Shown here in pieces: positions 29,410-40,066 of a stretch of 64,000 nucleotides of DNA. The position numbers and the translations under genes are program-made. The first letter of the stretch is position 1. Every line of letters begins with the position of its first letter. The notes beneath the pieces were generated by a model. That model was given only the letters and a program-made list of their open reading frames with translations, had not been told where the DNA came from and ran no database searches. Source of the stretch: Hondaea fermentalgiana (taxonomy: Eukaryota; Sar; Bigyra; Thraustochytrida; Thraustochytriidae); contig NPFB01000122.1 of the NCBI GenBank assembly GCA_014084085.1, forward strand, positions 225,331 through 289,330, given 5' to 3'.

Positions 29410-31667
29410 AGGTTCTTGCTGTACTGGTCGACCGCTGCGCTCGTGTGCGCCACAGGCACAGCTGCTTGAGCTTGCTGAGGAGGGCGAGAGCCGGCGTACC
29501 CACTCGCACCCCAGACGCTCTTGACGCCATACAAGTTGAGCCCGCTTGAAGAAGATGCGCCGATACCGTTTCCGCTAGCCCCGATGCCCCCGTCGGGGGC
29601 AGCGCTGGCCGCTCCCGAGCTCGCAGAGGGCATGCTGTAATCAACACCTCCAGAAAAGCCTGACGGGTAAGATGCCATCTGGCTCGGGGCGGTTGGCTTT
29701 TCGTAAGCGTCGTACTTTAGCTCGGGTTCCGAGGAAAGCTTTGGACGCGCAGCAATCTCCTCGTCATCATACTCCAGAGCCGCGGCCTCATCCTCGGTGG
29801 GCGGCGCGTAGTCCGATTTTCCGCTGGCGCGCTCCTCGGCAACAAAGGACTCCAGAAAGCCAAAGTCGGGGTCCCCAAAGTCCTCGCACGAGGCGTCCAC
29901 AGGGAGCACGGCACTGAGGGTTGTCGGGTTGCGCGCGATTTCCCGAAACTCGTAGCATTTCTGCTGCAAATCAGCGTCGAGCGAAGAGCTGTAGTGATCG
30001 ACGAGATCGGCTGCTTCACTCGGCAATTTACCAAGCTGCGCGCACATTTTTAACACAGCCGACACAGCGTAGCCGCGAGTGGCCGAGGCCATACCCTGGC
30101 GGCGCGCAGCTTCGCAAATCACCTCGACGACTTCAGGCACGATTTCTGTTCCCATAAGGTAGGCATACTCTCCAAGTGTCCAGAACATGACACGAAGGAG
30201 GATGTCGGGTAGCTGAGCACGCTCAAAGTTGTCATAAAAAATAATGCACGCCTCGCGGCGCATCGTTTCGTCCGGGTTCTCCTCGTTCTCGTAGCCGTCC
30301 GATTCCTCGCCCGCGCCCTCAGCCAAGAGGCGCAAAAGGTTGTGAGCAACCTCTTCCTCGACGAGATCGCCTCCGAGCTCGAAGACCTTGGTGATGGTGC
30401 GAATATACCACAGGTTGCTTGGCGCATAGCGTTCAGCAAGTTGGCAAATGCGTGTCACGAGGTCCTGGCGAAGGAACTTGTCCACCGCAGTGCGCAGAAA
30501 AAACACGAGCTTTTCCACCACGACTTCGGCATTGACAGGGTTTGTCATGCGGAACAAGAGGTCGAGTGTCTTGCGCTTGAGCGTCTCGTCAGGGTCCTCG
30601 AGGCAGTCCAGGACAATCATCTGATGCTCGGCAGCATAGCGCGGGTGGTCGCGTACGATGGCGGCGAGACCAGTGACACCGAGATACTTGAGATTGTGGC
30701 TGTCGCTTTGGATGAAGCGTGCAATCGCACCTGCTGCGGCATCGAGGAGGTTCGAGTTGGGATAGATGGTCGTCACGGTGCGCACACATTCGTAAATGAT
30801 TGCATAGCCAACGTAAATACCCGTGTTGGCACGCTTCATGCACTCGGCAAGTACCTCGTACATTTGCTCGCTGGCTCGCTGGTCGTTTGCGCCGAGAGTG
30901 GCCAGGATCTTGAGAAGCTTAATTTGGATCCAAGGAGCCGGGATGCGGTGGTAGTCAAAGTCCTTAGGAAGACGGTGTTCGACGATCTGGCGTAGGATCG
31001 ACACAAAGGAGGGCACGAGGTCTTTTTGCGTGGTCACGTCAGCCTTGGCAACGTCGTGAAGCAGGCAGAGCGAGGCGCCCATCACGGAAGGATCCTTATC
31101 CGATAGAACCCGTCGAAAGTTCTCTTGCAAATGGCTCACGGCGCCGGCATCGAGTTGGTAGATGCGATGGAGCGCCAAAATCGCCTTCTTGCGCACGGCG
31201 GGGTTGTCGTGTTGGAGCACCTTGGCGACGGATGGCAAGAGCGCCGGAATCATTTCTTCGGTGATGAGCTTTGAGAGCGCCATGAGTGCTGTCGAAATTT
31301 CCAAGATATTTGCCGAGGCGAGATCGCGCTGCAGCTGATTCACCAGCATGAAGCGGAACTCGTTGTCCGGGCTGAGTGTCAACGAGGCCGTCAGGTAACC
31401 GACCTTCTTTTGCAAGAGGTCACCCGAAGCTGTGAGCTGGATGGCATGCACGTACGCGAACGAGGCGTCGTGGCCCAGCATCTCGACGTAAATCATACGC
31501 ACGAGGCTCTCCTTGATGACTTTTTTCGACAGTGTCTTGCCCGCGAACTTCGCCTTGAGCGTGCGGACCTCGTTGACGATGATACGGTCCTCCTCCTGCT
31601 TGCTCTTCGACTCCCCGATCATCTTGACCAGGTCGAAGAAGTCCTTCGACAGGTGGGACCCCGACAT
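28572..31667 (-). CDS. AP4E1: AP-4 complex subunit epsilon
   Basis: Encodes 1031 residues from the ATG at 31667. AP-4 is the heterotetrameric adaptor that sorts cargo from the trans-Golgi network; epsilon is a large subunit. The N-terminus (SKDFFDLVKMIGESKSKQEE) and the following HEAT/armadillo solenoid to about residue 620 (YVEMLGHDASFAYVHAIQL, SDSHNLKYLGVTGLAAIV) follow the adaptin large-subunit pattern and fit epsilon better than alpha or gamma. The hinge, ~650-900, is low complexity and includes a run of 17 Gln at residues 754-770. The last ~110 residues look like an ear/platform (FGQRWVSNPAETRFSVVLQ). The gene is divergent from the Sec14-like gene with 544 bp between start codons. Family assignment is firm; AP-4 rather than another AP is likely. 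Confidence 0.92.
29358..29408 (-). repeat. PolyQ-encoding CAG/CAA tract (17 codons)
   Basis: Thirteen CAG followed by four CAA codons on the coding strand, within the hinge of AP-4 epsilon. The pure CAG part makes it a likely length-polymorphic microsatellite. Confidence 0.95.
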
Positions 31668-32211
31668 TTTCCTCTTTTTCTTCCTCCGCGCGGGGCGTGT
31701 GGCTGCCCGTGCGTGCGCGCCCGCGTGCGCCGCCGCCTCTCCGCCAGCCCGCAAAGAAAAAGAAACGAAAGAAAGATAGACTGCCGAGCGCTTCGCTTTG
31801 CCTGCCTGCTATCTGACGTTGATCGCCAGCAGGGGTCCCCGAGGGGTCCTCGAGGGGTCCTTGCGGACTCGTGAGAGTGCACACCCGATGTTTCCGCCAA
31901 CAGAGGGAACGACAAAATGGACTTCGTTCGTGGTCTCACCATCGATGCAGTCCATTCTTTACGGTGTGGCTTGCTAGTAGACGTATCAAAAGGTAGCGGG
32001 AACATTTTGCGTTGCCTGCTTGCTTGCTTGCTTTCTCGCTTGCTTGCACGCTTGCCTGTTGTATATTCCGCTTCTCTTGCCCGAAACAAGCTGAGGCGCG
32101 TCAAAGTCGCAACGCGCGCGACTGCTGCGTTTGCAGCGCGAGTACGGAAGCTTTGGAGGGTGGAGCAAAGCCAGTCGGACTGGTACGGGACCATCGTCCG
32201 TCGATACACCC
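31668..32211. promoter_or_regulatory. Divergent promoter region, AP-4 epsilon / Sec14-like
   Basis: A 544-bp spacer between two outward-facing start codons, so both promoters must lie here or overlap the leaders. It contains a GCTTGCTT-type microsatellite near 32009-32058 and a short tandem GAGGGGTCC-like repeat near 31834-31862. No core element is certain. Confidence 0.5.
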
Positions 32212-34125
32212 ATGCATTCTTCCATGGTGGAGTCACCACGCCTGCGCCAGGTGCCTCTCGACGCCGAAAAGGATGTATCGCGTTCTCTCGAAAGCATGGT
32301 GACTCAGCTCCTCGAGCTCCATGACGAGACGCGAGCTGAGCATGTGCGACTCGTCCATCGGCAGGTCTCCTTCACCTGCGCTATTAGCTCTGGCGTTGCC
32401 ATCACCGTGCTTTCCACGGCACTGCTGGCAGCGAACGAGGAAAGGTCGTTCGTGGCGATGAGCTCGCTTGGCATCATGGCGCTCGTCTTCCTATACACCC
32501 AAAGCCGAACGCTTGACATTCTACTCCAGGGTCAGAATGCAGACCTCCGCGAGATGATTGGGTCAAGACGCTCAAGACGCGAGTCCATCGCAAGGAAACG
32601 ACGTCGGTCAAGTATGGCTCGTGGCCTGCCCGATTCCACTGCAACAATTATGACAGAGAATAATGGCCAAGACCAGACCCTCGAAGTCATATCCAATGGG
32701 GAGCTTGCTCCCCCCAAAGAATCGAATGGCTCTGCGGAGAACCATGCTTCGGCGTCCGCGTCGGCGTCCGCGTCGGCGTCGACATCTTCGGCGTCATCTT
32801 TGCATCGCAATGACGTCAACGATTCCAGGAAGAACAGCATGGGTGCAGATTCAGATGCGTTTATCGAAGACAGGCAAGATGATGATCTTGACTCGCACAT
32901 TTCCATTGTTGATCTCGTTGACGAAGAGCGCGAAGTGAAAAGCATGCGTTTCGCCCTTCCATTTACGCGGCGCAAGCTGCAAGAGGGTCGGCGCTGGGCT
33001 TCGCATCGTCTTCCTTCTTCTAGAAGATTGCGAGCGGCGCAAACGCTCAAGGGAAAGAAACAAGGAAACATTGTTCCAGATGCACGCACAAACTTTGTGG
33101 TTAATTGTGACGATGGTGACGACGGCGGTCCGTGTTTGCTCGCTGCAGCCAGCGCTCACAAGAGCTCTTGCATCAAGATTGTCTCCGCCTCATCTTCGTC
33201 CTCCTTGACGATAGATTCAAGACAAGAAGGTTTGGCTCCCTCTGCAGACACAAGCAAGGTGAGCATCGGGAACGATATATTCCGTAGCGAGTCTGAAAAG
33301 GTGGCTGTGGCAAGTCTCAGGCAAGCTCTCTCGCAGGACTTTGCCGATGCTAATCTAAGTCGTCCGGTCGACCTCGGGAATTTGACGCTGCTACGCTTCC
33401 TTCGATCCAATAACATGCATCAAGGTGAAGCCGAAAAGGGTTTTCGGGAAACTGTAGCCTGGCGAAAGGAGCGCAGGCCGGATCTCATTTACGAAAAGCT
33501 CGAAGCTAATCCTCATCCAATCACCTCTAAGTATATGACTGGGAGTTGGTGCGGGCACGATCGTACGGGATGTCCTGTCATGTATGATCGGATTGGGCAG
33601 CTCGATCTGAATGGCTTGTTAGCGTGCGCCTCGGCCACCGACATTGAGGAGTTCCACATCTGGAAACAAGAGGTACATACACGCCTCTTGATTGAGGCGG
33701 AGAAGCGCACCGGCCGGTCACAGCATCAAATATTGGTTGTTCTGGACATGACTGGGCTCGGTTGGCGACATTTCAATCGTCAAATTCTGCGCGTGGTCAA
33801 GAACTGTATTCGCATGGATTCGCGATTCTACTGTGAGCGTCTCAAGAGAATGGTCATCATCAATGCAGGGACCGTGTTTTCTAGTATTTGGTCCGTCGTG
33901 AAGCACTTCGTCGATGACGACACCCGCGAGAAGATTACAATTCACCGTAACACCCCGACGAGTCTTCTCAAAGAGCTCATCGACCCCTCGGAGCTGCCGC
34001 AATACCTCGGTGGCGACCTCGTAATCAAGGGAGACCCATTCTGTTCGCAGCTCATCAAGCCGGGAGGGCCCATTCCGCCGCACGTTATTCGCGCCCATAA
34101 TTTGGCTACGCGGGCGAATTCTTAA
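32212..34125 (+). CDS. Membrane-anchored Sec14-like (CRAL-TRIO) lipid-transfer protein
   Basis: Encodes 637 residues from the ATG at 32212 (a second ATG is at 32224); an in-frame ATG at 32131 is less likely. Two hydrophobic spans near residues 60-82 and 90-110 (AISSGVAITVLSTALLAAN and VAMSSLGIMALVFLYTQS) should anchor it in a membrane as a hairpin. A disordered linker with an Ala/Ser repeat covers ~140-380. The C-terminal part holds a CRAL-TRIO N helix (LTLLRFLRSNNMHQGEAEKG) and the Sec14 lipid-binding fold (GCPVMYDRIGQLD, ILVVLDMTGLGWRHF, MVIINAGTVFSSIWSVVKHF, LPQYLGGD). Sec14 proteins present phosphatidylinositol and other lipids to kinases. The anchor suggests work at a fixed membrane or contact site. 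The lipid ligand is unknown. Confidence 0.92.
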   Translation: MHSSMVESPRLRQVPLDAEKDVSRSLESMVTQLLELHDETRAEHVRLVHRQVSFTCAISSGVAITVLSTALLAANEERSFVAMSSLGIMALVFLYTQSRTLDILLQGQNADLREMIGSRRSRRESIARKRRRSSMARGLPDSTATIMTENNGQDQTLEVISNGELAPPKESNGSAENHASASASASASASTSSASSLHRNDVNDSRKNSMGADSDAFIEDRQDDDLDSHISIVDLVDEEREVKSMRFALPFTRRKLQEGRRWASHRLPSSRRLRAAQTLKGKKQGNIVPDARTNFVVNCDDGDDGGPCLLAAASAHKSSCIKIVSASSSSSLTIDSRQEGLAPSADTSKVSIGNDIFRSESEKVAVASLRQALSQDFADANLSRPVDLGNLTLLRFLRSNNMHQGEAEKGFRETVAWRKERRPDLIYEKLEANPHPITSKYMTGSWCGHDRTGCPVMYDRIGQLDLNGLLACASATDIEEFHIWKQEVHTRLLIEAEKRTGRSQHQILVVLDMTGLGWRHFNRQILRVVKNCIRMDSRFYCERLKRMVIINAGTVFSSIWSVVKHFVDDDTREKITIHRNTPTSLLKELIDPSELPQYLGGDLVIKGDPFCSQLIKPGGPIPPHVIRAHNLATRANS

Positions 34126-34422
34126 AAAATTAGAATTTCTTTCTTTGTTGCTAACAGTAAATGGAAGAAAAGAGCTTGGCTGAGATTCCTGTGATCAAGA
34201 AAAACAGCAGCACCAGCAGCACCAGCAACAACAACAACAACAATAACAAATCGATCCATCGACGAAGTTAATCTTGCTCTTTTCGTTGTCCGAAATTCGC
34301 GTTTGCGCTGGCGTGGACGATTAGCGAGGGGCAGCCAGACAACTTCTAGCCTGTCGAGCAAGGACCAACATGGCACCGACTTCGAATGGTTCGACCTCGA
34401 TCAAACAAAGAAGCGCCTTTGA
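34126..34422. other. Spacer between Sec14-like and TBC genes
   Basis: About 300 bp between two + strand genes, with a CAGCAC/CAACAA microsatellite at about 34206-34248. Nothing else is seen. Confidence 0.4.
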
Positions 34423-37362
34423 ATGACACGATTTTTGCTTGCCATTGATGGCCATCGTCGATGGCCATCGTTGGTGACCCAACCCACCCGCCATCACGCC
34501 ATCCATATGCTCAACGAGGACCGATGGTGGTCCCGTGGCCAACGGCGCCTCCCCTTCCAGGCGGCGCGCGGGTCTGCTAAAAGTTCGAGCTTCTCCCTCC
34601 AGTGCGCCAAGCCGGCCGGCCTGCGCCGCGCTCCAACGGAGCCAGCAGACCTCCTGCGCCTCGCAGCCCCGCGCCGCGCCGCGCCGCTCGAGACGCGGGG
34701 GCAGTCGCCGCCCGCGCGAGGGCCTCANNNNNNNNNNNNNNNNNNNNNNNNNNNNNNNNNNNNNNNNNNNNNNNNNNNNNNNNNNNNNNNNNNNNNNNNN
34801 NNNNNNNNNNNNNNNNNNNNNNNNNNNCGCGCAGAGCCCGGGCAGGCGGAGGCGGGCGCGGGCGCGAGCACGGGCGCGGGCGCCAAGGCCAGGGGCGCGG
34901 CAGGCAGAGCCCCCTCTGCACGGCGGGCCGAGGTCGTGACGCAGCTCCTCTTCGGACATGTTCTCCGGTCCGGCGTGGCGCGATGCGAAGGTTTCCTGGA
35001 GTGCGAGGACCCGCCCGCCGCGCACGGGGCGAGCAGTGCCAATGCCCAGAAAACCCAGCAAGCCCAGCAAGATCAGGATCTTGGTGTGCTTGCCGATGCT
35101 TTTCTCGTACTCGCCGTTGCACGAACGCGCGCGTCCCAGACCTCAACCTCGAACTCCAGCGCGAACGCGAACTTGGTGTGTCTCTTTCGTTTCGCAGACG
35201 CCGAGGCCGATCGGCCCCTGGAATGCATCGATGTTGGCGAGATCTATCCCGATGTATGCACTGGTGTCATCATCGTCAGCTTTGCCCGCACGCCGCGTGC
35301 CTTCCAAAATGCCTGGGTTTTGCGCTTTGCGACCTGCAACGAGGCCCAAGAATGGACCATGTGCATCGGAAACGTACTCGCTGGGCGATACGAGCCGCAT
35401 ATGGCCACCGTAAAGCGTGTCAGAGCAGCAGCAGCTTCGCTCGATAACGTTGTGGAGCACGTCGACGGCCAAAGTGCTGGAGTACCTGCCGCCAGCGCTG
35501 TCGACACGGCGCGGACTTCTGGTGTTTCGAGGCCGCCGCTGCGCGCCTCGCGAAGTGTCCCGGAACTTTCTGACGACTTGCACGGCCCACAGAACCAGGT
35601 TATGCAGGCTGCTCTTCGCGCAATCCCCGGGGGGCGTCGAAGGCGCGCTCCGACATCTCTACGTCAAGAGCTCCGAGAAATGATGTACGACGCGCAAACC
35701 ACAGATGCCGCAGGGACATCAACATTAGCAAGGAGAGCAGGCGCGGGTGCTCTTGCCAAGAGTGGACTTCGCACAGCTGCATGGCGTATATTCCTTGGGG
35801 TGATTCCAAGCGACCCTTCCCTTTGGGTCCAGACCCTTGCCAGGTCTCGTCTCTCTGTGGATGTCCTTGTCAGTCAGCACATGATGACTCGAAGCATGGT
35901 TACGCAGCAGCTTGACTTACTCGCACAAAAGGGCCTTAGCGCTGACTACATCGGGGCAGCGCTAAGGCACTTGCATTTTGCATTCGCAAGGCACGAGCAA
36001 ATTTGCCGCGAAATCTGGAAAGACATAACTCGTACCAAGGTTATTCACGATCTCTTTTCCGGACCTGCGGAGCATGCAGTCAAGGAGATGATGCTACGAA
36101 TCTTGCTCGTCTGGTCAAAGACAAACTCGCACATCGGCTATCGCCAGGGAATGAACGAGCTTGCCGCGGTGCTCTTTGTTGCCCTGCAGCAGGAGTATGC
36201 TGCAGCCGCTGGCGAGCTCTCTCAAGTCGCTTCCTCTCAAGCGACTCGAGAAGGCCTTAACACGGATCCGGAATACGCGCTTCTTTCGGTGCTCCTCGAC
36301 ACGAGCTATGTTGAGCACGATACATATCTTCTTCTCGATGCTCTCATGGTCCGTCTTACTCCTGTTTTTAAACTTACCACAGAGGATCCTTTTGCAGACC
36401 AATCACTCGCTGGGTCACTTCCGGCCAAGCTAGAATACATTCAGCACATTCTTTTGCAACGCACCGACCCGGAGCTCGCCGCTCAACTCCATGTGCTGGG
36501 CGTCGAGCCATCTTTTTTCCTTTTACGCTGGATTCGCCTCATTTTAGTGCGCGATATTGGCATGCCACAACTTCTCCTCGTTTGGGACGCCATTTTTGGC
36601 TTGACACCAAACGACTTTTCGCTCATTGATACTCTCTGCATTGCTATACTCACGGACCAGTCAATCGTGAGAAAGGAGCTCATCGAGGCGGACGATTGTG
36701 TTGTCGCCTTGCAGGCCTTGAAGCGCCTCCCAGCACTCGACGACGAGCAAGTCCTGCGCCTCATTCACTGTGCGCGTCAAGTCAAGCAAGATTACGACTC
36801 TATTCCGGCACACATCAAGGAAGCTCTTGTACACCGTAACTATGAGCCCTGTACAAACCAAGATGCGTCTCACGGTCGCGCGGACTCGGAGCGGCGAAGG
36901 GTTGACTCTTCAGCTTCGCATGCAGACGTTCCGTGCGAATCCGGAAGTGATGATGATTGGATTCGCATCGACACCTTTGCGACTTCATCAAGTGATGAGC
37001 GAGGTCCTGATCGGGACCTTGCGCTGAGTTCGTCGCCAGCTCATCGCAGCTCGCAAGGCTCTCATTTCCAATTTCCCGACACCCCAATCTCTCGAAATCA
37101 ATCCGGCATGCACGATCAAGGCTCATCTGCGGCATCATCATCATCATCATCGTCGTCGTCATCGTCATCAACGAGCTCAACGTCTTCTTCCTCATCGAGA
37201 TCGTTAGGAGGTTACCTCTTTGCGCAGGCTCTCTCCGAACCTCGCGGAGTTGTTCGTCGCCTGCAGAGTTTTCAGTCTGGCGCGTCACGAATGCTTCGCA
37301 CGCGGGTTCAAGGCAACAATCCTCCCACTGAATCCAACGCACCATCCCTTGATGACGTCTGA
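34423..37362 (+). CDS. TBC-domain Rab GTPase-activating protein (5' part spans assembly gap 2)
   Basis: The frame is open from an ATG at 34423 across the 100-N gap to the stop at 37362 (979 residues if the gap length were true). Sequence before and just after the gap is GC-driven, so the real start may be in the gap or at another ATG such as 34507. Residues ~170-330 resemble a PH-like region (VGEIYPDVCTGVIIVSF, WVLRFATCNEAQEWTMCIG). The TBC domain spans ~445-740 with both catalytic fingers: IWKDITR (Arg537) and GYRQGMNELAA (Gln575). TBC proteins speed GTP hydrolysis by Rabs and so end membrane-trafficking steps. The C-terminus has a polySer run at 37129-37198. The catalytic residues predict an active GAP; the target Rab is unknown. 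Confidence 0.88.
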   Translation: MTRFLLAIDGHRRWPSLVTQPTRHHAIHMLNEDRWWSRGQRRLPFQAARGSAKSSSFSLQCAKPAGLRRAPTEPADLLRLAAPRRAAPLETRGQSPPARGPXXXXXXXXXXXXXXXXXXXXXXXXXXXXXXXXXXRAEPGQAEAGAGASTGAGAKARGAAGRAPSARRAEVVTQLLFGHVLRSGVARCEGFLECEDPPAAHGASSANAQKTQQAQQDQDLGVLADAFLVLAVARTRASQTSTSNSSANANLVCLFRFADAEADRPLECIDVGEIYPDVCTGVIIVSFARTPRAFQNAWVLRFATCNEAQEWTMCIGNVLAGRYEPHMATVKRVRAAAASLDNVVEHVDGQSAGVPAASAVDTARTSGVSRPPLRASRSVPELSDDLHGPQNQVMQAALRAIPGGRRRRAPTSLRQELREMMYDAQTTDAAGTSTLARRAGAGALAKSGLRTAAWRIFLGVIPSDPSLWVQTLARSRLSVDVLVSQHMMTRSMVTQQLDLLAQKGLSADYIGAALRHLHFAFARHEQICREIWKDITRTKVIHDLFSGPAEHAVKEMMLRILLVWSKTNSHIGYRQGMNELAAVLFVALQQEYAAAAGELSQVASSQATREGLNTDPEYALLSVLLDTSYVEHDTYLLLDALMVRLTPVFKLTTEDPFADQSLAGSLPAKLEYIQHILLQRTDPELAAQLHVLGVEPSFFLLRWIRLILVRDIGMPQLLLVWDAIFGLTPNDFSLIDTLCIAILTDQSIVRKELIEADDCVVALQALKRLPALDDEQVLRLIHCARQVKQDYDSIPAHIKEALVHRNYEPCTNQDASHGRADSERRRVDSSASHADVPCESGSDDDWIRIDTFATSSSDERGPDRDLALSSSPAHRSSQGSHFQFPDTPISRNQSGMHDQGSSAASSSSSSSSSSSSTSSTSSSSSRSLGGYLFAQALSEPRGVVRRLQSFQSGASRMLRTRVQGNNPPTESNAPSLDDV
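34728..34827. other. Assembly gap 2 (100 N)
   Basis: Exactly 100 N at the 5' end of the TBC gene, flanked by strongly GC-rich sequence. Reading frame across it cannot be trusted. Confidence 0.99.
37129..37198 (+). repeat. TCA/TCG polySer-coding microsatellite
   Basis: Tandem TCA, TCG and TCT codons give an almost pure Ser/Thr run near the C-terminus of the TBC protein. Confidence 0.9.
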
Positions 37363-37471
37363 AACCCGGAGTCCATGACAATTCGAGAGTCCAAGCAAAA
37401 AAAAGAAAGAAAAAAAGCGTGGTACATTAGTAATAATAATACGGATCTCTCACCTACATGTCAGTGTAAAT

Positions 37472-40066
37472 TTATAGAGGAATCGGTGCTTGGCGCGATT
37501 CAGGTCTCTGCGGTTGCAAAATTTTTGCAAGGGCTGATTGCAAGTTGACAGTGGGTGTGGTTCCCGGCCGTGGTTCGTAATTGATAAATTTTGTCCGTTC
37601 CGTGAGCTGCGCCTCCAAGGCTGCAGCAACAGAGATCGCACGTGCGTGACTTGCCTGCACCTGTAAAAGTGAAGTTCTGCTCTCTTGCAATTGCGCTGCA
37701 AGTTTCCCGGCGAGCTCTTCGCGCTCCATATACGCCTGGCCGAGTCGTTGCGCACGCTCTCGCTCCTCTTCGACTTGATTTGCAAGCTTGACAAGATGCT
37801 CTCGCCCCTGCGCGAGTTCAGTTTCAGCATGATACAAGTTCGCCTGGACCTTGCGCGCGTCCTCATCGTGTGCGACACGCGCGTCCTGATTTGAAGACTT
37901 CTTTCGCATTTTGTTGTTGCCGTTGTTGTTGTTGTTGTTTCGATCACCAGCATTCACAAGTGCGCGCTCCGCAAGGAGCTGAGCTTGCTCTAGCTTTTGT
38001 ACTGCCTGCTTGAGCTTGCCATTCTCGCGCGCAATCTTTGTGTTTTTGCTTTCAAGCCTTTGTATGTGATCCTTGGCGTCTTGCAGCTTCGTGCGACCAT
38101 CCTCAAGTCGCGCGTCGAGCAGACGGCAACGGTGCTGTGCAAGCGCAAGTTTGCTTTCGGTATCCAATTGTAGTTTTGCCGCCAATTGTTTGGCCTTTCT
38201 CGAGTCCACAAGAGACACTTTGAGTTCGTCAACTTGTGTCTCGAGGTTCGCATTCGCAGCCTCGTACCAAAAGGAATTATTCACGAGGGCAAGGGACAAG
38301 TGCGTGTTTTTGTCTGCCAGCTTAGCTTTTGCTGCGTTCGTCTTTCGCTGCTCGGCCCGAGCGATGTCCAGCTGCACTGCTTGGCACTCAACAGCAGCAC
38401 GCTGCGCATCCGCTTCAGCTTGCGCGGTCGAGTTAAAGTGCCGAACGAGCGCCAATTCCGCGTCGCGTCGCTCAGCGGGAACTTTGAGCTTGGCGTGGAT
38501 CTGGCGCGCCTTGACCATTTCGCCTTCGGCACGGCTCCACTCGGCGCGAAGCACAGCAATCTCCTCGGATTGTCTCTCAATCACACTTTGTGCCTTGCTC
38601 AATCGGTCTTCGTAGCTTTTGATGCGCAATGCTTCGGCGCTCTCTTCTCGCGACTTTCTAGGCGCCGCAAGGATCTCTTGAACGGGGGTATTTTGACCAC
38701 CTTTGCGTTGTTGTTCCTCCACAACCTTGTTGAGTTTGTGCTGCAGACGAAGATTTGCCGCGAGAAGGTGTTGATGCTCTTTTGTTAATTTGTCAGCGCG
38801 CAAAGTAGCTTCGCGCTCGCGTGCTTCTGCGGACGCAGCAAGAGCCTCGCGGCGAGCAACTTCCCCGCGTAGCTCCTGCATTTCAGCCGTTTGACGGCTC
38901 AGACGATTCTTCAGCTCGGATTCATTCCGCTCGTTTGCACTAGCGTCTTTAGCTCCACGTGCCGCAGCTTCTGCGGAAATTACGCGACACTGCTCCTGGG
39001 CAATACCGAGTTCACGTTCAGTAGCTTCTAGTTTGTTCTTGAGCGCACTGACTTGGGCAAGAAGACTCTGATGCTCTTGATCTTGGCGCTGCGCGTGAGC
39101 TTCGCCGCTTATCGCCGCCTTTTGGGACTCGTTGAGCACTGCCACCATTTTCCTACCTTTTGTTCGCTCGCGCGCTAATGAGGAAGTCGTGCTTGTGATT
39201 TGCTTGCTCTGAGAGCTGATGTGGTCCGCTTGGGATGCAATTTGTTTTTCCGCAAGTGCCAATTCTTCTTCGAGCGTTTTCACCTGCGCGCGCAGAGCTG
39301 TCACCGTTTGTGTGGTGCTCCCCACGGATTTGAGCTCACTCTCGAGTCTCGCTTCCGCCTCGTCGCGTTTCTTCTCGGCCTCTTGAAGAATTTCGTCGCG
39401 TTTGCTCATGGCAAGCAGAGAGGCCTGCCATTGAGCCTGAATAACAGCTTTGGAAGCGCTCAAAATTTTGAGCTCTTGAGCTACTTTTTCAATGTGGGTC
39501 TGAGCAAGCTTGGTCTCGTGCTCTTGGGCTTCGAGTCGCTCTTGAAGTTTCCTCGTTTCATTCTTGGAGTTTTGCAATCGAGCAGTCGCCTCTTTACAAG
39601 CAAGCTTTTCTTGCTTCATCTGAGACTCGAGAAAACGAATATGCTGTTGGGTGGCACTGTCTGCGAGCTCTTGCGTCTTTAATGCCTTTTTGAGATCTGC
39701 ACAGACCTGCTGCAAGAGAATATTTTCCTCGTGTTTAGCGTCTGCTTTTGACTTGGCTTCGAGCAAATTGCTCTCAAGCTCCTTGGTACGCGAAAGCGCT
39801 TCGCGTAAATTTTTTTGCGTCGATTCCTCGCGAGAGGCTGTCTCCATGCCCTGCTTTTCCAAGCGAGCTACATTGTGCTGGGCCTCGGTGAGATCCGTAC
39901 GAAGGCGGAGCGCATTTTGTTGCAAAGCGTGCATGGACACGGCCATTTCTTCTTTGCTCCTTGCGGCTTCATCGATGCGTCCCTCGGCATCGTGAAGCTG
40001 GTCCTGCAAGGATTCTACGATCCTCGCATTGGATTTCCCGAGCAACTCTTGGACACGGGCCTCCAT
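37472..40066 (-). CDS. Long coiled-coil protein
   Basis: Encodes 864 residues from the ATG at 40066 (MEARVQELLGKSN). Almost the whole chain is heptad-patterned, Glu/Lys/Gln/Ala-rich and nearly free of proline until the end, so it should form an extended parallel coiled coil. An Asn-rich interruption (NRNNNNNGNN) lies near residue 715. No head domain, signal peptide or membrane span is seen, and only the last ~40 residues are non-coiled (Pro-rich). Such proteins serve as centrosomal, Golgi-tether or flagellar scaffolds, but nothing here selects one. It converges with the TBC gene (110 bp between stops) and diverges from the PH/IQ gene. Confidence 0.85.
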   Translation of the reverse strand: MEARVQELLGKSNARIVESLQDQLHDAEGRIDEAARSKEEMAVSMHALQQNALRLRTDLTEAQHNVARLEKQGMETASREESTQKNLREALSRTKELESNLLEAKSKADAKHEENILLQQVCADLKKALKTQELADSATQQHIRFLESQMKQEKLACKEATARLQNSKNETRKLQERLEAQEHETKLAQTHIEKVAQELKILSASKAVIQAQWQASLLAMSKRDEILQEAEKKRDEAEARLESELKSVGSTTQTVTALRAQVKTLEEELALAEKQIASQADHISSQSKQITSTTSSLARERTKGRKMVAVLNESQKAAISGEAHAQRQDQEHQSLLAQVSALKNKLEATERELGIAQEQCRVISAEAAARGAKDASANERNESELKNRLSRQTAEMQELRGEVARREALAASAEAREREATLRADKLTKEHQHLLAANLRLQHKLNKVVEEQQRKGGQNTPVQEILAAPRKSREESAEALRIKSYEDRLSKAQSVIERQSEEIAVLRAEWSRAEGEMVKARQIHAKLKVPAERRDAELALVRHFNSTAQAEADAQRAAVECQAVQLDIARAEQRKTNAAKAKLADKNTHLSLALVNNSFWYEAANANLETQVDELKVSLVDSRKAKQLAAKLQLDTESKLALAQHRCRLLDARLEDGRTKLQDAKDHIQRLESKNTKIARENGKLKQAVQKLEQAQLLAERALVNAGDRNNNNNNGNNKMRKKSSNQDARVAHDEDARKVQANLYHAETELAQGREHLVKLANQVEEERERAQRLGQAYMEREELAGKLAAQLQESRTSLLQVQASHARAISVAAALEAQLTERTKFINYEPRPGTTPTVNLQSALAKILQPQRPESRQAPIPL

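Noticed and set aside
28572..31667. AP-2 alpha or AP-1 gamma adaptin
   Set aside because: The N-terminal SKDFFDLVKMIGESKSKQEE pattern and the overall solenoid fit AP-4 epsilon better, though only a phylogeny would settle it.
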